Part shown: positions 1-4,999 of the stretch, piece by piece | Position numbering within the stretch: position 1 is the stretch's first letter | Layout: each line of letters starts with the position of its first letter | NCBI GenBank assembly: GCA_946635125.1 | Contig: CAMPBB010000043.1 | Location: forward strand, 1-5,669 | Length of the DNA stretch: 5,669 nucleotides | Reading direction: 5' to 3' | Source: an uncultured Clostridia bacterium | Lineage (GTDB): Bacteria > Bacillota > Clostridia > Christensenellales > UBA1242 | Made by a program: the position numbers and the translations under genes | The notes under the pieces: model-generated | Seen by the model: only the letters and a program-made list of their open reading frames with translations | What the model was told of the DNA's origin: nothing | Databases searched by the model: none

Positions 1-3
1 AAT

Positions 4-25
4 AAAAAGGCATAAGTGCCTTTTT
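4..25 (-). terminator. Intrinsic terminator of the VTT-family gene
   Basis: A 9-bp stem (4-12 with 17-25, core GGCA/TGCC) closes a 4-base loop. On the minus strand the descending arm gives a run of five T followed by ATT. The hairpin overlaps the stop codon region of the minus-strand membrane protein gene. Because T runs occur on both sides, it could also stop plus-strand transcription entering from the left. Confidence 0.75.
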
Positions 26-912
26 TATTTTTTATTTTGTTTTTTTGCCATTTTTTTGGATAACTTATAGATAAAGTTTTCAATGTTTGTTTGATACTTA
101 ATGCTAACAATAAATAAAACAATCATTACTGCAATTAACACTCCCCAAACAGCCAATCCCCACCCGCTGTATGGAATGATTGTTCCTCCACCTAAATAAC
201 ATGTTGGGATAATTGCTATTGGTCTTGAAATTAACATTGTTATAGAAAAAAATTTCCAACTCATTTTGGTTGTTCCAGCAATAAAACACAAAATATCATC
301 GGGAAAAAACGGAAAAATTTGCATTAGAAAAAATGTGTATTTGCCTTTATTATAAAGGATTGATGAATATTTTTCAAACACTTCTTTGCTTGCAATCCAC
401 GAAACAACCCTTTCTCCACAAAATCTTCCAACAAAAAAAGAAAAGAATGATGCTGCAAAAATTCCAATTAAACTTAAAATCATTGCAACTGTTGGACCAA
501 ACAAAAGACTTCCAGCAATTGTTGTTATTATTGATGGAATTGGCACAAAAGTTGCTTGCAAAAATTGTATTAAAACAAAAACAATCATGCCCCATGCTCC
601 AGTGCTTTTAATAAATTCTTGCATTGCTCCAATGTTTTTAAAAATGTGTTCGAGCCCACATAAGGCAAATATGCCATAAACAAAGGAAACAAAAAAAATA
701 ACAAACAGCACTAAAAAACAACTTTTATAATAAGAGTCTTTGTTTAGAACATAAAAAATATAAATTAAAAAAATTGCCAGAATGTTAACAAGCATTAAAG
801 TTAAATTTAACCACTTTGGCAAATGTGCAACTTTTGTGTAAACACAAAAATTTATGATAAACATAATTGTTGCTAAAATAATCACAAAGAATTTTTTTTC
901 AATTTTAACCAT
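25..912 (-). CDS. TVP38/TMEM64 (VTT domain, DedA-like) membrane protein
   Basis: A 295-residue polytopic inner-membrane protein. Three extra N-terminal membrane segments (about 8-28, 35-56, 63-86) precede a VTT/SNARE-associated core. The core has FVPIPS at 122-127, a glycine-rich segment with G134 and FG 138-139, GR 162-163 followed by G166, the loop FPFFPDDILCFIAGTTKM at 200-217, then two more membrane segments (about 219-240, 252-273) and a lysine-rich cytoplasmic tail. Family members of this superfamily are linked to lipid scrambling and undecaprenyl-phosphate recycling, but the substrate of this protein cannot be read from sequence. The ATG at 912 is the first in frame. Its ribosome site is weak (only AAAAGTG-like purines), so initiation may be inefficient or the start misplaced; the next Met is residue 17, inside the first membrane segment. 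It stands alone, divergent from the ABC operon. Confidence 0.88.
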   Translation of the reverse strand: MVKIEKKFFVIILATIMFIINFCVYTKVAHLPKWLNLTLMLVNILAIFLIYIFYVLNKDSYYKSCFLVLFVIFFVSFVYGIFALCGLEHIFKNIGAMQEFIKSTGAWGMIVFVLIQFLQATFVPIPSIITTIAGSLLFGPTVAMILSLIGIFAASFFSFFVGRFCGERVVSWIASKEVFEKYSSILYNKGKYTFFLMQIFPFFPDDILCFIAGTTKMSWKFFSITMLISRPIAIIPTCYLGGGTIIPYSGWGLAVWGVLIAVMIVLFIVSIKYQTNIENFIYKLSKKMAKKQNKK

Positions 913-943
913 AAATATTTTTCACTTTTCACAAATTTTTAGA

Positions 944-985
944 GTCTAATTTTTAAATTCAAATCAAAAAATTTCATTTTTAGAC
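944..985 (-). other. Inverted repeat in the VTT-gene leader
   Basis: Within the predicted 93-base leader, 944-949 pairs with 980-985 (6 bp) and 955-959 with 970-974 (5 bp), separated by a symmetric 5x5 internal loop and capped by a 10-base loop. A second small hairpin lies at 988-1004 (7 bp, 3-base loop). Both are A/T-rich and could be chance in such sequence. No known riboswitch consensus is seen. Confidence 0.3.
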
Positions 986-1012
986 ATCAAAAATGCTATT
1001 TTTGTTAAAAAA

Positions 1013-1041
1013 ATCATATATTATTTTCACATTTTTGTCAA
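1013..1041 (-). promoter_or_regulatory. Sigma-A-type promoter for the VTT-family gene
   Basis: On the minus strand, TTGACA (1041-1036) is followed after exactly 17 bases by TATGAT (1018-1013). This predicts a transcript start near 1006 and a leader of about 93 bases. The -35 box lies 5 bases from the -35 box of the divergent ABC promoter, so the two polymerase sites are back to back. Confidence 0.7.
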
Positions 1042-1046
1042 ATACA

Positions 1047-1075
1047 TTTACTTTATAAAAAAAATATATTATAAT
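1047..1075 (+). promoter_or_regulatory. Sigma-A-type promoter for the ABC exporter operon
   Basis: TTTACT (1047-1052), a 17-base spacer, then TATAAT (1070-1075). The predicted start near 1082 gives a leader of only about 22 bases, just long enough for the GGGAGA ribosome site. A second TATAAT at 1081-1086 lacks a -35 box at proper spacing. No operator-like inverted repeat is obvious. Confidence 0.65.
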
Positions 1076-1103
1076 ATTATTATAATAAAAAATGGGAGAA
1101 AAT

Positions 1104-2042
1104 ATGAATTCAACAGAAAATTCCAATAAAAAAGTTTTGGAAGTTAAAGGAATAACAAAAGTTTACAAAAAACGAACTGTTCTAAATAACATTAACTTTG
1201 ACATCCATGAAGGCGAAATTTTTGGTTTTTTGGGTCCAAATGGTGCGGGAAAAACAACTTTAATTAGAATTATTTGTGGCATGACTCCTCCAACTTATGG
1301 AGAGGTTTTTATATGTGGAAATTCAGTTCAAAGGCAATTTAAAAAAGCTATTGTTAATCTTGGCGCAATGATTGAGAACTGCCAAGCCTACTCTTATATG
1401 ACTGGCTATCAAAATCTTGCTTATTTTGCAAGTTTGAATGGAAATGTTGACCACCTAAGAATTGATGAAATTGTTGAAACTGTTGGAATGACTGCCAGAA
1501 TTCACGATAAGTTTAGAACTTATTCTTATGGTATGCGTCAAAGAATTGCGCTTGCTCAAGCTCTTTTAAACAACCCAAAACTGCTTGTTTTGGATGAGCC
1601 AACAAACGGTTTGGATGCAAGCGGTGTTATTGAACTTAGAAAAACATTAAAAATTCTTGCTGCAAGAGAAAAAATGGCAATTATGGTTAGTAGTCACATC
1701 TTAACTGAAATGGAACTTTTGTGCGACTCTTTTGCAATTGTTGATTCTGGAAAAGTTTTGGAATTAAGGTCAAAAGAAGATATGGAAAAAACAGGTTCAA
1801 GTGATAAGCAAATTGCAATCAGCGTTAACTACCCTAACTATGCTTGCAAAGTTGTTCATGAGGAATATGGTCTGTTCCCTGAAATCGCTGGAAATTCGAT
1901 TTTAATACCATTTAACCGTGATTTATATAAAAAGATTGTGAAAACTCTTCAAAGCAAAAATATTGCTGTGTTTGGAGGAAGAGTTGAAACAAAATCATTA
2001 GAAGATTTATATCTTGATATTTTAAAAAATAATAGGAAGTAA
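1104..2042 (+). CDS. ABC transporter ATP-binding protein, BcrA-like
   Basis: Cytoplasmic ATPase subunit of an ABC-2 type exporter, 312 residues. Numbering from the ATG at 1104: Walker A GPNGAGKTT 44-52, signature SYGMRQR 141-147, Walker B LLVLDEP 160-166 with catalytic E165, D-loop GLDA 169-172 and switch His198. The Q-loop region reads GAMIEN, with Glu91 where most ABC proteins have Gln; this pattern is common in the bacitracin/lantibiotic-immunity (BcrA) branch. Residues from about 225 to the end form the usual C-terminal extension. An in-frame ATG at 1092 would add four residues, but GGGAGA at 1094-1099 is the natural ribosome site for 1104, in the same GGAGAAAATATG arrangement as rnhA, so 1104 is preferred. 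It pairs with the permease gene 5 bases downstream. Export of a peptide or other amphipathic compound is an inference from family. Confidence 0.93.
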   Translation: MNSTENSNKKVLEVKGITKVYKKRTVLNNINFDIHEGEIFGFLGPNGAGKTTLIRIICGMTPPTYGEVFICGNSVQRQFKKAIVNLGAMIENCQAYSYMTGYQNLAYFASLNGNVDHLRIDEIVETVGMTARIHDKFRTYSYGMRQRIALAQALLNNPKLLVLDEPTNGLDASGVIELRKTLKILAAREKMAIMVSSHILTEMELLCDSFAIVDSGKVLELRSKEDMEKTGSSDKQIAISVNYPNYACKVVHEEYGLFPEIAGNSILIPFNRDLYKKIVKTLQSKNIAVFGGRVETKSLEDLYLDILKNNRK

Positions 2043-2050
2043 AATTTATG
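2034..2050 (+). promoter_or_regulatory. Ribosome binding site of the permease inside the ATPase gene end
   Basis: AGGAAG (2034-2039) lies within the last two sense codons of the ATPase gene, 8 bases before the permease ATG at 2048. The 5-base gap between stop and start indicates translational coupling of the two subunits. Confidence 0.7.
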
Positions 2051-3970
2051 GGGTTTTTTAGATTATTAAAAGGTGAACTGAATAAAATATTGATGCGACC
2101 AATCTTGTATGTTATAACTGCAGTTTTGGTTTTGGCAACAATTTTTGCCAATTTCCAGTTTAACCCACAAACCAAAAACAACTACTCCGACTATTTTGGG
2201 AAATATAGTGGAATGACAAGTTTGGTTAAAGTTAATCAACAATTTAATGCAGCAACGGCAACCAATTCATATGGTTATTTGGCTGCAAATTCTTTGATAA
2301 CTCAAGCAACAAATGAACTTGAAACAGCAAAAGCAAATGGTGAAAAAACCGAGCCTGGTGAAAGAACAACTGTTGAATATTTGTATTATTTGTTTGGAAT
2401 TCACCAAAAAGATGTTAGTGAATATGAAAACTTTATTTCAGCATATAACAATTACATGAGCGACCAACTAAACAGAGAAGACAGCATTGATGGCTATATT
2501 GAATCGCTTGCAAACCTTGTTGGAAGCATTAAGCCATCAAAAAGTGATGATGTTGTTAACCCCGACCCTGCCTATGAACGCAACAACTTGGTTGCAATTC
2601 ACGATTATATAACAAAAGTTAGTGATATTGAAAAAACTAGGAAAAAAGACACGCAATTTGCCAATAACGGTATTTTGATTTCAGAAGAAAAAATCACAAA
2701 ATTTAATGAAGCTTATTTAACTATTTATAATAACATCATAAGTGAAAACAGACCATCAATTTATGATATAAGAAAGAGTGAAAATCACAAGTCAATTCGA
2801 AATTTAATTGCTGAATCAAACATTTACTTTTTACTTAAAGATGTGATTGAGTCTATTCAAATTAAATCGATATCTGAAAAGACCTACACTTCCCTATCTG
2901 AAAACATTAGTTATTCAAAAACATATTTGTCAACACTTAAAGGCGAAATTGAAGAATTTGTTGCAACACAGAGCGACAAAAAAGTTGATGAATTAACAAG
3001 AATGTGTGTGAAATATTATATATATGCTTTGAACACATTAGCACTTGTTCAAGATGTCACAAAATATGACTCAGTGCTAAAATTTGATGATAAATATGTT
3101 AACACATTGTTTGGTTACAACACCATGAACATTGATGGAACACCAAGAAACGGCTTATATTTATATGCAATTCAAGAAAAAATTGCAAAAGAAAATTATA
3201 TGCTACATAACAAAACAACAAGTTTAGACTACTCTTCTGTTTTTAACGGAAGCAATACATCAGGAAGTGTTGTTAACGCTTTTGACTATGTTTATTTTGG
3301 ACTTGAAATCACCAGCATTGTTATAATTATATTCACAGTTGTTCTTGCTGCCAGCATGCTTGCGGGTGAGCAGTCAACAGGAACGCTTAAACTTTTGCTC
3401 ATAAGGCCATATTCAAGGAGCAGCATTTTAACAAGTAAGCTTTTAGCAACAATAATTTTTGCCTTAATATTCTTTGTGTTTTCAACGGTTGTTTTATTCT
3501 TGATTGGTTGGGCTAGATTTGGAGTTAGTTTTGCGCCAGTTCTTGCCGTGTTTAACGGAACTTCTGCCTTTGCAATCTCCCCTGTTCTGTTGCTTTTAAT
3601 ATACCTATTGTGTTTACTTTTAAAAGCTGTTGTGTTTATTGCAATTTCTCTTGCAATTTCAGCAATATTTAGGAGCAATGTTGGAGCTGTTAGCATTTCA
3701 ATTGTGTTATACTTTATTATAAGCATAATGGGCACAATCTTTGCACAATCTTATATCTATGGTTTCATTCCACTAAGTAACCTAGATTTGTTTAAATTCT
3801 TTGGTGGTTCATTTACTTCTGGTCAGTCAACCTCGTTATTAACATCAATCTTCTCATCAAGCATATTCCACTCTGTTGGTTTTTATTATTCACTTGGTGT
3901 TAATATTGCTGTTATTGCAATAATTATTATCTGCGCTTACCTTATTTTTAGAAAGCGTGAAGTTAAATAA
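2048..3970 (+). CDS. ABC-2 type permease with a large extracytoplasmic domain
   Basis: Membrane subunit (640 residues) partnering the upstream ATPase. Visible layout: a short cytoplasmic start (FRLLKGELNKIL), membrane helix 1 at about 19-36, a hydrophilic Lys/Glu/Asn/Tyr-rich domain of about 375 residues (37-412) without hydrophobic stretches, then five membrane segments at roughly 417-440, 462-487, 515-545, 548-570 and 613-633. The loop after helix 2 carries the ABC-2 coupling motif GEQSTGTLKLLLIRPYSR (from about residue 440), which in this family contacts the ATPase. The inserted domain is predicted to lie outside the membrane, and its helical, charged composition gives no recognisable enzyme motif. 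It is larger than the loop I would expect in simple BcrB-type permeases. The product is a two-gene exporter; the substrate is unknown. Confidence 0.88.
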   Translation: MGFFRLLKGELNKILMRPILYVITAVLVLATIFANFQFNPQTKNNYSDYFGKYSGMTSLVKVNQQFNAATATNSYGYLAANSLITQATNELETAKANGEKTEPGERTTVEYLYYLFGIHQKDVSEYENFISAYNNYMSDQLNREDSIDGYIESLANLVGSIKPSKSDDVVNPDPAYERNNLVAIHDYITKVSDIEKTRKKDTQFANNGILISEEKITKFNEAYLTIYNNIISENRPSIYDIRKSENHKSIRNLIAESNIYFLLKDVIESIQIKSISEKTYTSLSENISYSKTYLSTLKGEIEEFVATQSDKKVDELTRMCVKYYIYALNTLALVQDVTKYDSVLKFDDKYVNTLFGYNTMNIDGTPRNGLYLYAIQEKIAKENYMLHNKTTSLDYSSVFNGSNTSGSVVNAFDYVYFGLEITSIVIIIFTVVLAASMLAGEQSTGTLKLLLIRPYSRSSILTSKLLATIIFALIFFVFSTVVLFLIGWARFGVSFAPVLAVFNGTSAFAISPVLLLLIYLLCLLLKAVVFIAISLAISAIFRSNVGAVSISIVLYFIISIMGTIFAQSYIYGFIPLSNLDLFKFFGGSFTSGQSTSLLTSIFSSSIFHSVGFYYSLGVNIAVIAIIIICAYLIFRKREVK

Positions 3971-3976
3971 AATTTA

Positions 3977-4013
3977 AAAAAACATATTGTTCTTACAATA
4001 TGTTTTTTGTTTT
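3977..4013 (+). terminator. Intrinsic terminator of the ABC operon
   Basis: A perfect 14-bp stem (3977-3990 with 3995-4008) has a TCTT loop. Its right arm ends in six T, continuing GTTTT. It starts 7 bases after the permease stop codon. Confidence 0.85.
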
Positions 4014-4018
4014 ACAAA

Positions 4019-4050
4019 AAAAGATGTCCTTTTAACATCTTTTCTCCTTT
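4019..4050. terminator. Second hairpin, possible bidirectional terminator
   Basis: A 9-bp stem (4019-4027 with 4035-4043) around a 7-base loop lies directly after the operon terminator. On the plus strand it is followed by an interrupted T-rich run (TTTTCTCCTTTT). On the minus strand the run is a continuous seven T, so it would work better against leftward transcription. It insulates the ABC operon from the small-RNA region. Confidence 0.5.
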
Positions 4051-4067
4051 TACTATTGACTTTTTTT
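4041..4067 (+). repeat. Promoter-associated direct repeat, copy 1
   Basis: TTTCTCCTTTT, then (A)CTATTGAC and a T run. This matches the copy at 4325-4351 at nearly every position, with one extra A and one changed base after TTGAC. Both copies contain the -35 box of a promoter, so the repeat is either a shared regulatory element or the product of a local duplication. Confidence 0.7.
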
Positions 4068-4084
4068 GTTTTTTATGTTAAAAT
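4056..4084 (+). promoter_or_regulatory. Promoter upstream of small-RNA candidate 1
   Basis: TTGACT (4056-4061), a 17-base spacer, then TAAAAT (4079-4084), predicting a start near 4091. No protein gene with a ribosome site follows within range. A further TATAAT at 4131-4136 with a poor -35 could start transcription near 4143, right at the folded part of the RNA. Confidence 0.65.
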
Positions 4085-4142
4085 AATTATATGGAATTAA
4101 TTATATGTTCTTGCCCAAATTATTGGAATATATAATATTTCT

Positions 4143-4231
4143 TGTTAAGAGTGTTGGGTGAAAAGGAACTCTGTTCCCAATCCGTAATCACAGCCCGTGC
4201 ATTATGCCTGTGTAGTGTCACTCTTTTTTTT
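4143..4231 (+). ncRNA. Candidate structured small RNA 1
   Basis: I do not recognise the family. A 7-bp closing stem (4147-4153, AAGAGTG, with 4219-4225, CACTCTT) encloses two hairpins. The first is GGAAC/GTTCC (4165-4169 with 4173-4177), extended across an internal loop GGTGAAAA by TTG/CAA (4154-4156 with 4178-4180). The second is CACAG/CTGTG (4189-4193 with 4208-4212) with inner GCA/TGC. GGG at 4156-4158 could also pair with CCC at 4194-4196 as a pseudoknot. The closing stem runs straight into eight T (4224-4231), so it doubles as a terminator stem. This stretch is visibly more G/C-rich than the surrounding A/T spacer, as expected for a structured RNA. The transcript could begin at about 4091 or about 4143. 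It has no ribosome site or credible reading frame. Confidence 0.5.
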
Positions 4232-4324
4232 ATTTTAAATATTTTTTTATTTTTTCCTTATCAATCTTTGTTTGTGGTTCACCAACAAAAGTATTTTTTA
4301 GCGGTCTTGTTTTCCACTCTAAAC
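4232..4324 (+). other. Spacer between the two small-RNA candidates
   Basis: A/T-rich sequence with one weak hairpin. CTTTGT (4266-4271) pairs with ACAAAAG (4285-4291, one bulged A) and TGG (4275-4277) with CCA (4282-4284), followed by TATTTTTT; it may act as a back-up terminator. No open frame here has a ribosome site or protein-like composition. Confidence 0.3.
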
Positions 4325-4351
4325 TTTCTCCTTTTCTATTGACATTTTTTT
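4325..4351 (+). repeat. Promoter-associated direct repeat, copy 2
   Basis: TTTCTCCTTTTCTATTGACA followed by a T run, the counterpart of 4041-4067. The two copies are 284 bases apart and bracket small-RNA candidate 1. The copy covers the -35 box of the consensus promoter of candidate 2. Confidence 0.7.
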
Positions 4352-4367
4352 AAAAATTGCATATAAT
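4339..4367 (+). promoter_or_regulatory. Perfect-consensus sigma-A promoter of small-RNA candidate 2
   Basis: TTGACA (4339-4344), exactly 17 bases, TATAAT (4362-4367): twelve of twelve consensus bases. The predicted start is near 4374. It is the strongest-looking promoter in the window, yet no intact gene lies downstream before a terminator. Confidence 0.85.
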
Positions 4368-4373
4368 CTATGT

Positions 4374-4471
4374 AGCTGGTGATGACAGTCTTCACAATAT
4401 CTCTGAATATTGTGTCTGGGTAGAAAGCCCTGTTAGTAGGAAGTATAGTTGCGACTATACTTCATTTTTTT
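4374..4471 (+). ncRNA. Candidate structured small RNA 2 (about 98 nt)
   Basis: An independent transcription unit with its own consensus promoter and intrinsic terminator; I do not recognise the family. By hand the RNA folds into a junction. The closing helix is 4380-4388 with 4430-4438 (8 of 9 pairs, two G-U), followed by an 8-bp hairpin 4393-4400/4407-4414 with loop CTCTGA, and a short GGG/CCC hairpin (4418-4420 with 4428-4430) around TAGAAAG. The junction abuts the terminator stem, which is the layout of an aptamer plus terminator, but downstream there is only a broken recombinase gene. A stand-alone regulatory RNA or an orphaned riboswitch-like leader are both possible. It has no ribosome site or reading frame of note. 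Confidence 0.6.
4440..4471 (+). terminator. Intrinsic terminator of small-RNA candidate 2
   Basis: A perfect 10-bp stem (4440-4449 with 4454-4463) with a TGCG tetraloop is followed by A and seven T (4465-4471), then ATTTT. Confidence 0.88.
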
Positions 4472-4483
4472 ATTTTCTGTTTT

Positions 4484-4690
4484 TTCACTGTTAATCATTT
4501 GTTAGACGAATTAAAAATTGATGGTGAATTGCATAAGCTTCGCCATAAATTTGCAACAAATTATTATTATCTTGGAGTTCCAGAAAAAGTTATCTCAAAT
4601 TGGCTTGACCATTCAACATTAAATGTTACACAAGATATTTATATAGGAATCACCAACAAAAACATTAAACAAGAACTGTTTAAATTATAA
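4484..4690 (+). pseudogene. Tyrosine recombinase (phage integrase family), C-terminal remnant
   Basis: About 68 residues match the end of an XerC/XerD-like or phage/ICE integrase catalytic domain. Counting from the TTG at 4499: HKLRH gives His12 and Arg15 (the HxxR pair), NWLDHS gives His38, and DIYIG gives the nucleophile Tyr48. The preceding FTVNH (4484-4498) still fits the family, so homology begins at or before 4484, close behind the terminator of small RNA 2. The arm-binding and core-binding domains, the first catalytic Arg and the Lys are absent. The frame opens after a stop at 4421, has no ATG start and no ribosome site. Intact relatives are about 300-400 residues, so this is a 5'-deleted relic and cannot recombine by itself. 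It converges on the tRNA-Trp 3' end, a typical integration target. Confidence 0.8.
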
Positions 4691-4708
4691 AATAATTTAT
4701 TATATGAA

Positions 4709-4739
4709 TTTTGGCACCATTTTTGACACCACTTTTTAG
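4709..4739. repeat. Short direct repeats between recombinase remnant and tRNA
   Basis: TTTTGGCACCA (4709-4719) is followed by TTTTTGACACCA (4720-4731) and CTTTTTAG: two tandem imperfect copies. In a different frame from the remnant they would read FGTIFDTTF-stop, which resembles repeat-coded integrase tails and hints at a frameshift near the end. They could be recombinase arm sites or an old attachment-site border, but no matching partner copy lies in the window. Confidence 0.35.
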
Positions 4740-4747
4740 ATAAAAAA

Positions 4748-4788
4748 CACAAAAAAAGGCATTTTTGAAAAAAATCAAAAACACCTTT
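4748..4788 (-). terminator. Intrinsic terminator of tRNA-Trp
   Basis: A 14-bp stem (4755-4768 with 4775-4788, two G-U pairs when read on the minus strand) around a 6-base loop is followed on the minus strand by four further T, GTG and six T. It lies 28 bases beyond the tRNA CCA end. Confidence 0.75.
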
Positions 4789-4816
4789 AAAAGCTTTTAT
4801 TTATGGGCTTTTTCCC

Positions 4817-4890
4817 TGGCAGGGGAGCAGAGAATCGAACTCTGACCAATGGTTTTGGAGACCACTACTCTACCGTTAAGCCACTCCCCT
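4817..4890 (-). tRNA. tRNA-Trp (anticodon CCA)
   Basis: A 74-base cloverleaf on the minus strand. The acceptor stem AGGGGAG/CTCCCCT is perfect, with discriminator G and an encoded CCA tail (4819-4817). The D arm contains GGTAGAG. The anticodon stem TGGT/ACCA surrounds loop CTCCAAA with anticodon CCA at 4858-4856. The T arm has AGAG-TTCGATT-CTCT. It reads UGG and, having CCA rather than UCA, argues that UGA is a stop codon in this organism. It is transcribed alone from its own promoter, away from rnhA and toward the recombinase remnant. Confidence 0.97.
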
Positions 4891-4900
4891 ATATTTTCTT

Positions 4901-4929
4901 ATTATATAAAAATTTTAAAATTTAGTCAA
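4901..4929 (-). promoter_or_regulatory. Promoter of tRNA-Trp
   Basis: On the minus strand TTGACT (4929-4924), a 17-base spacer and TATAAT (4906-4901). The transcript would start a few bases before the mature tRNA 5' end at 4890, so the 5' leader is very short. Confidence 0.82.
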
Positions 4930-4946
4930 TAGAATAATAAAAGTTG

Positions 4947-4975
4947 TTGCAAAAAAACAAAAAAATTATTATAAT
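4947..4975 (+). promoter_or_regulatory. Promoter of rnhA
   Basis: TTGCAA (4947-4952), a 17-base spacer and TATAAT (4970-4975), predicting a start near 4982 and a leader of about 18 bases. The -35 box is 17 bases from the -35 box of the divergent tRNA promoter. Confidence 0.62.
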
Positions 4976-4999
4976 ATAAAAAAAAGAATTGGAGAAAAT

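Noticed and set aside
333..679. Overlapping open frames within the VTT-family gene on both strands
   Set aside because: They are shadows of the real minus-strand gene, without ribosome sites, with Gln/Leu- or Asn-rich low-complexity translations.
3292..3735. A 147-codon minus-strand frame inside the permease gene
   Set aside because: It is antisense to conserved membrane segments of the permease, including the coupling motif, and no family is recognisable.
4157..4212. Partial resemblance to a cobalamin riboswitch (GGTGAAAA, AATCCG, ACAGCCCG, CTGTG)
   Set aside because: The spacing is wrong because a hairpin separates GGTG from AATCC, and neither the GCCACTG segment nor the downstream B12 box (AGTCAGGAGACC-like) is present.
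4278..4299. Possible second relic of the recombinase tail (TCACCAACAAAA occurs here and at 4650-4661)
   Set aside because: Only about 12 bases match, and translation upstream of it does not resemble the recombinase, so chance in A/C-rich sequence is more likely.
4142..4342. Open frame of 66 codons on the plus strand across the small-RNA region
   Set aside because: It has a TTG start, no ribosome site, Phe/Leu-rich composition from A/T spacer, and it runs through the T-run of RNA candidate 1 and into the promoter of candidate 2.
4379..4406. GTGATGA and CTGA, resembling the C and D boxes of archaeal/eukaryotic guide RNAs
   Set aside because: Bacteria do not use C/D guide RNAs, the CTGA lies in a hairpin loop rather than near the 3' end, and motifs this short occur often by chance.
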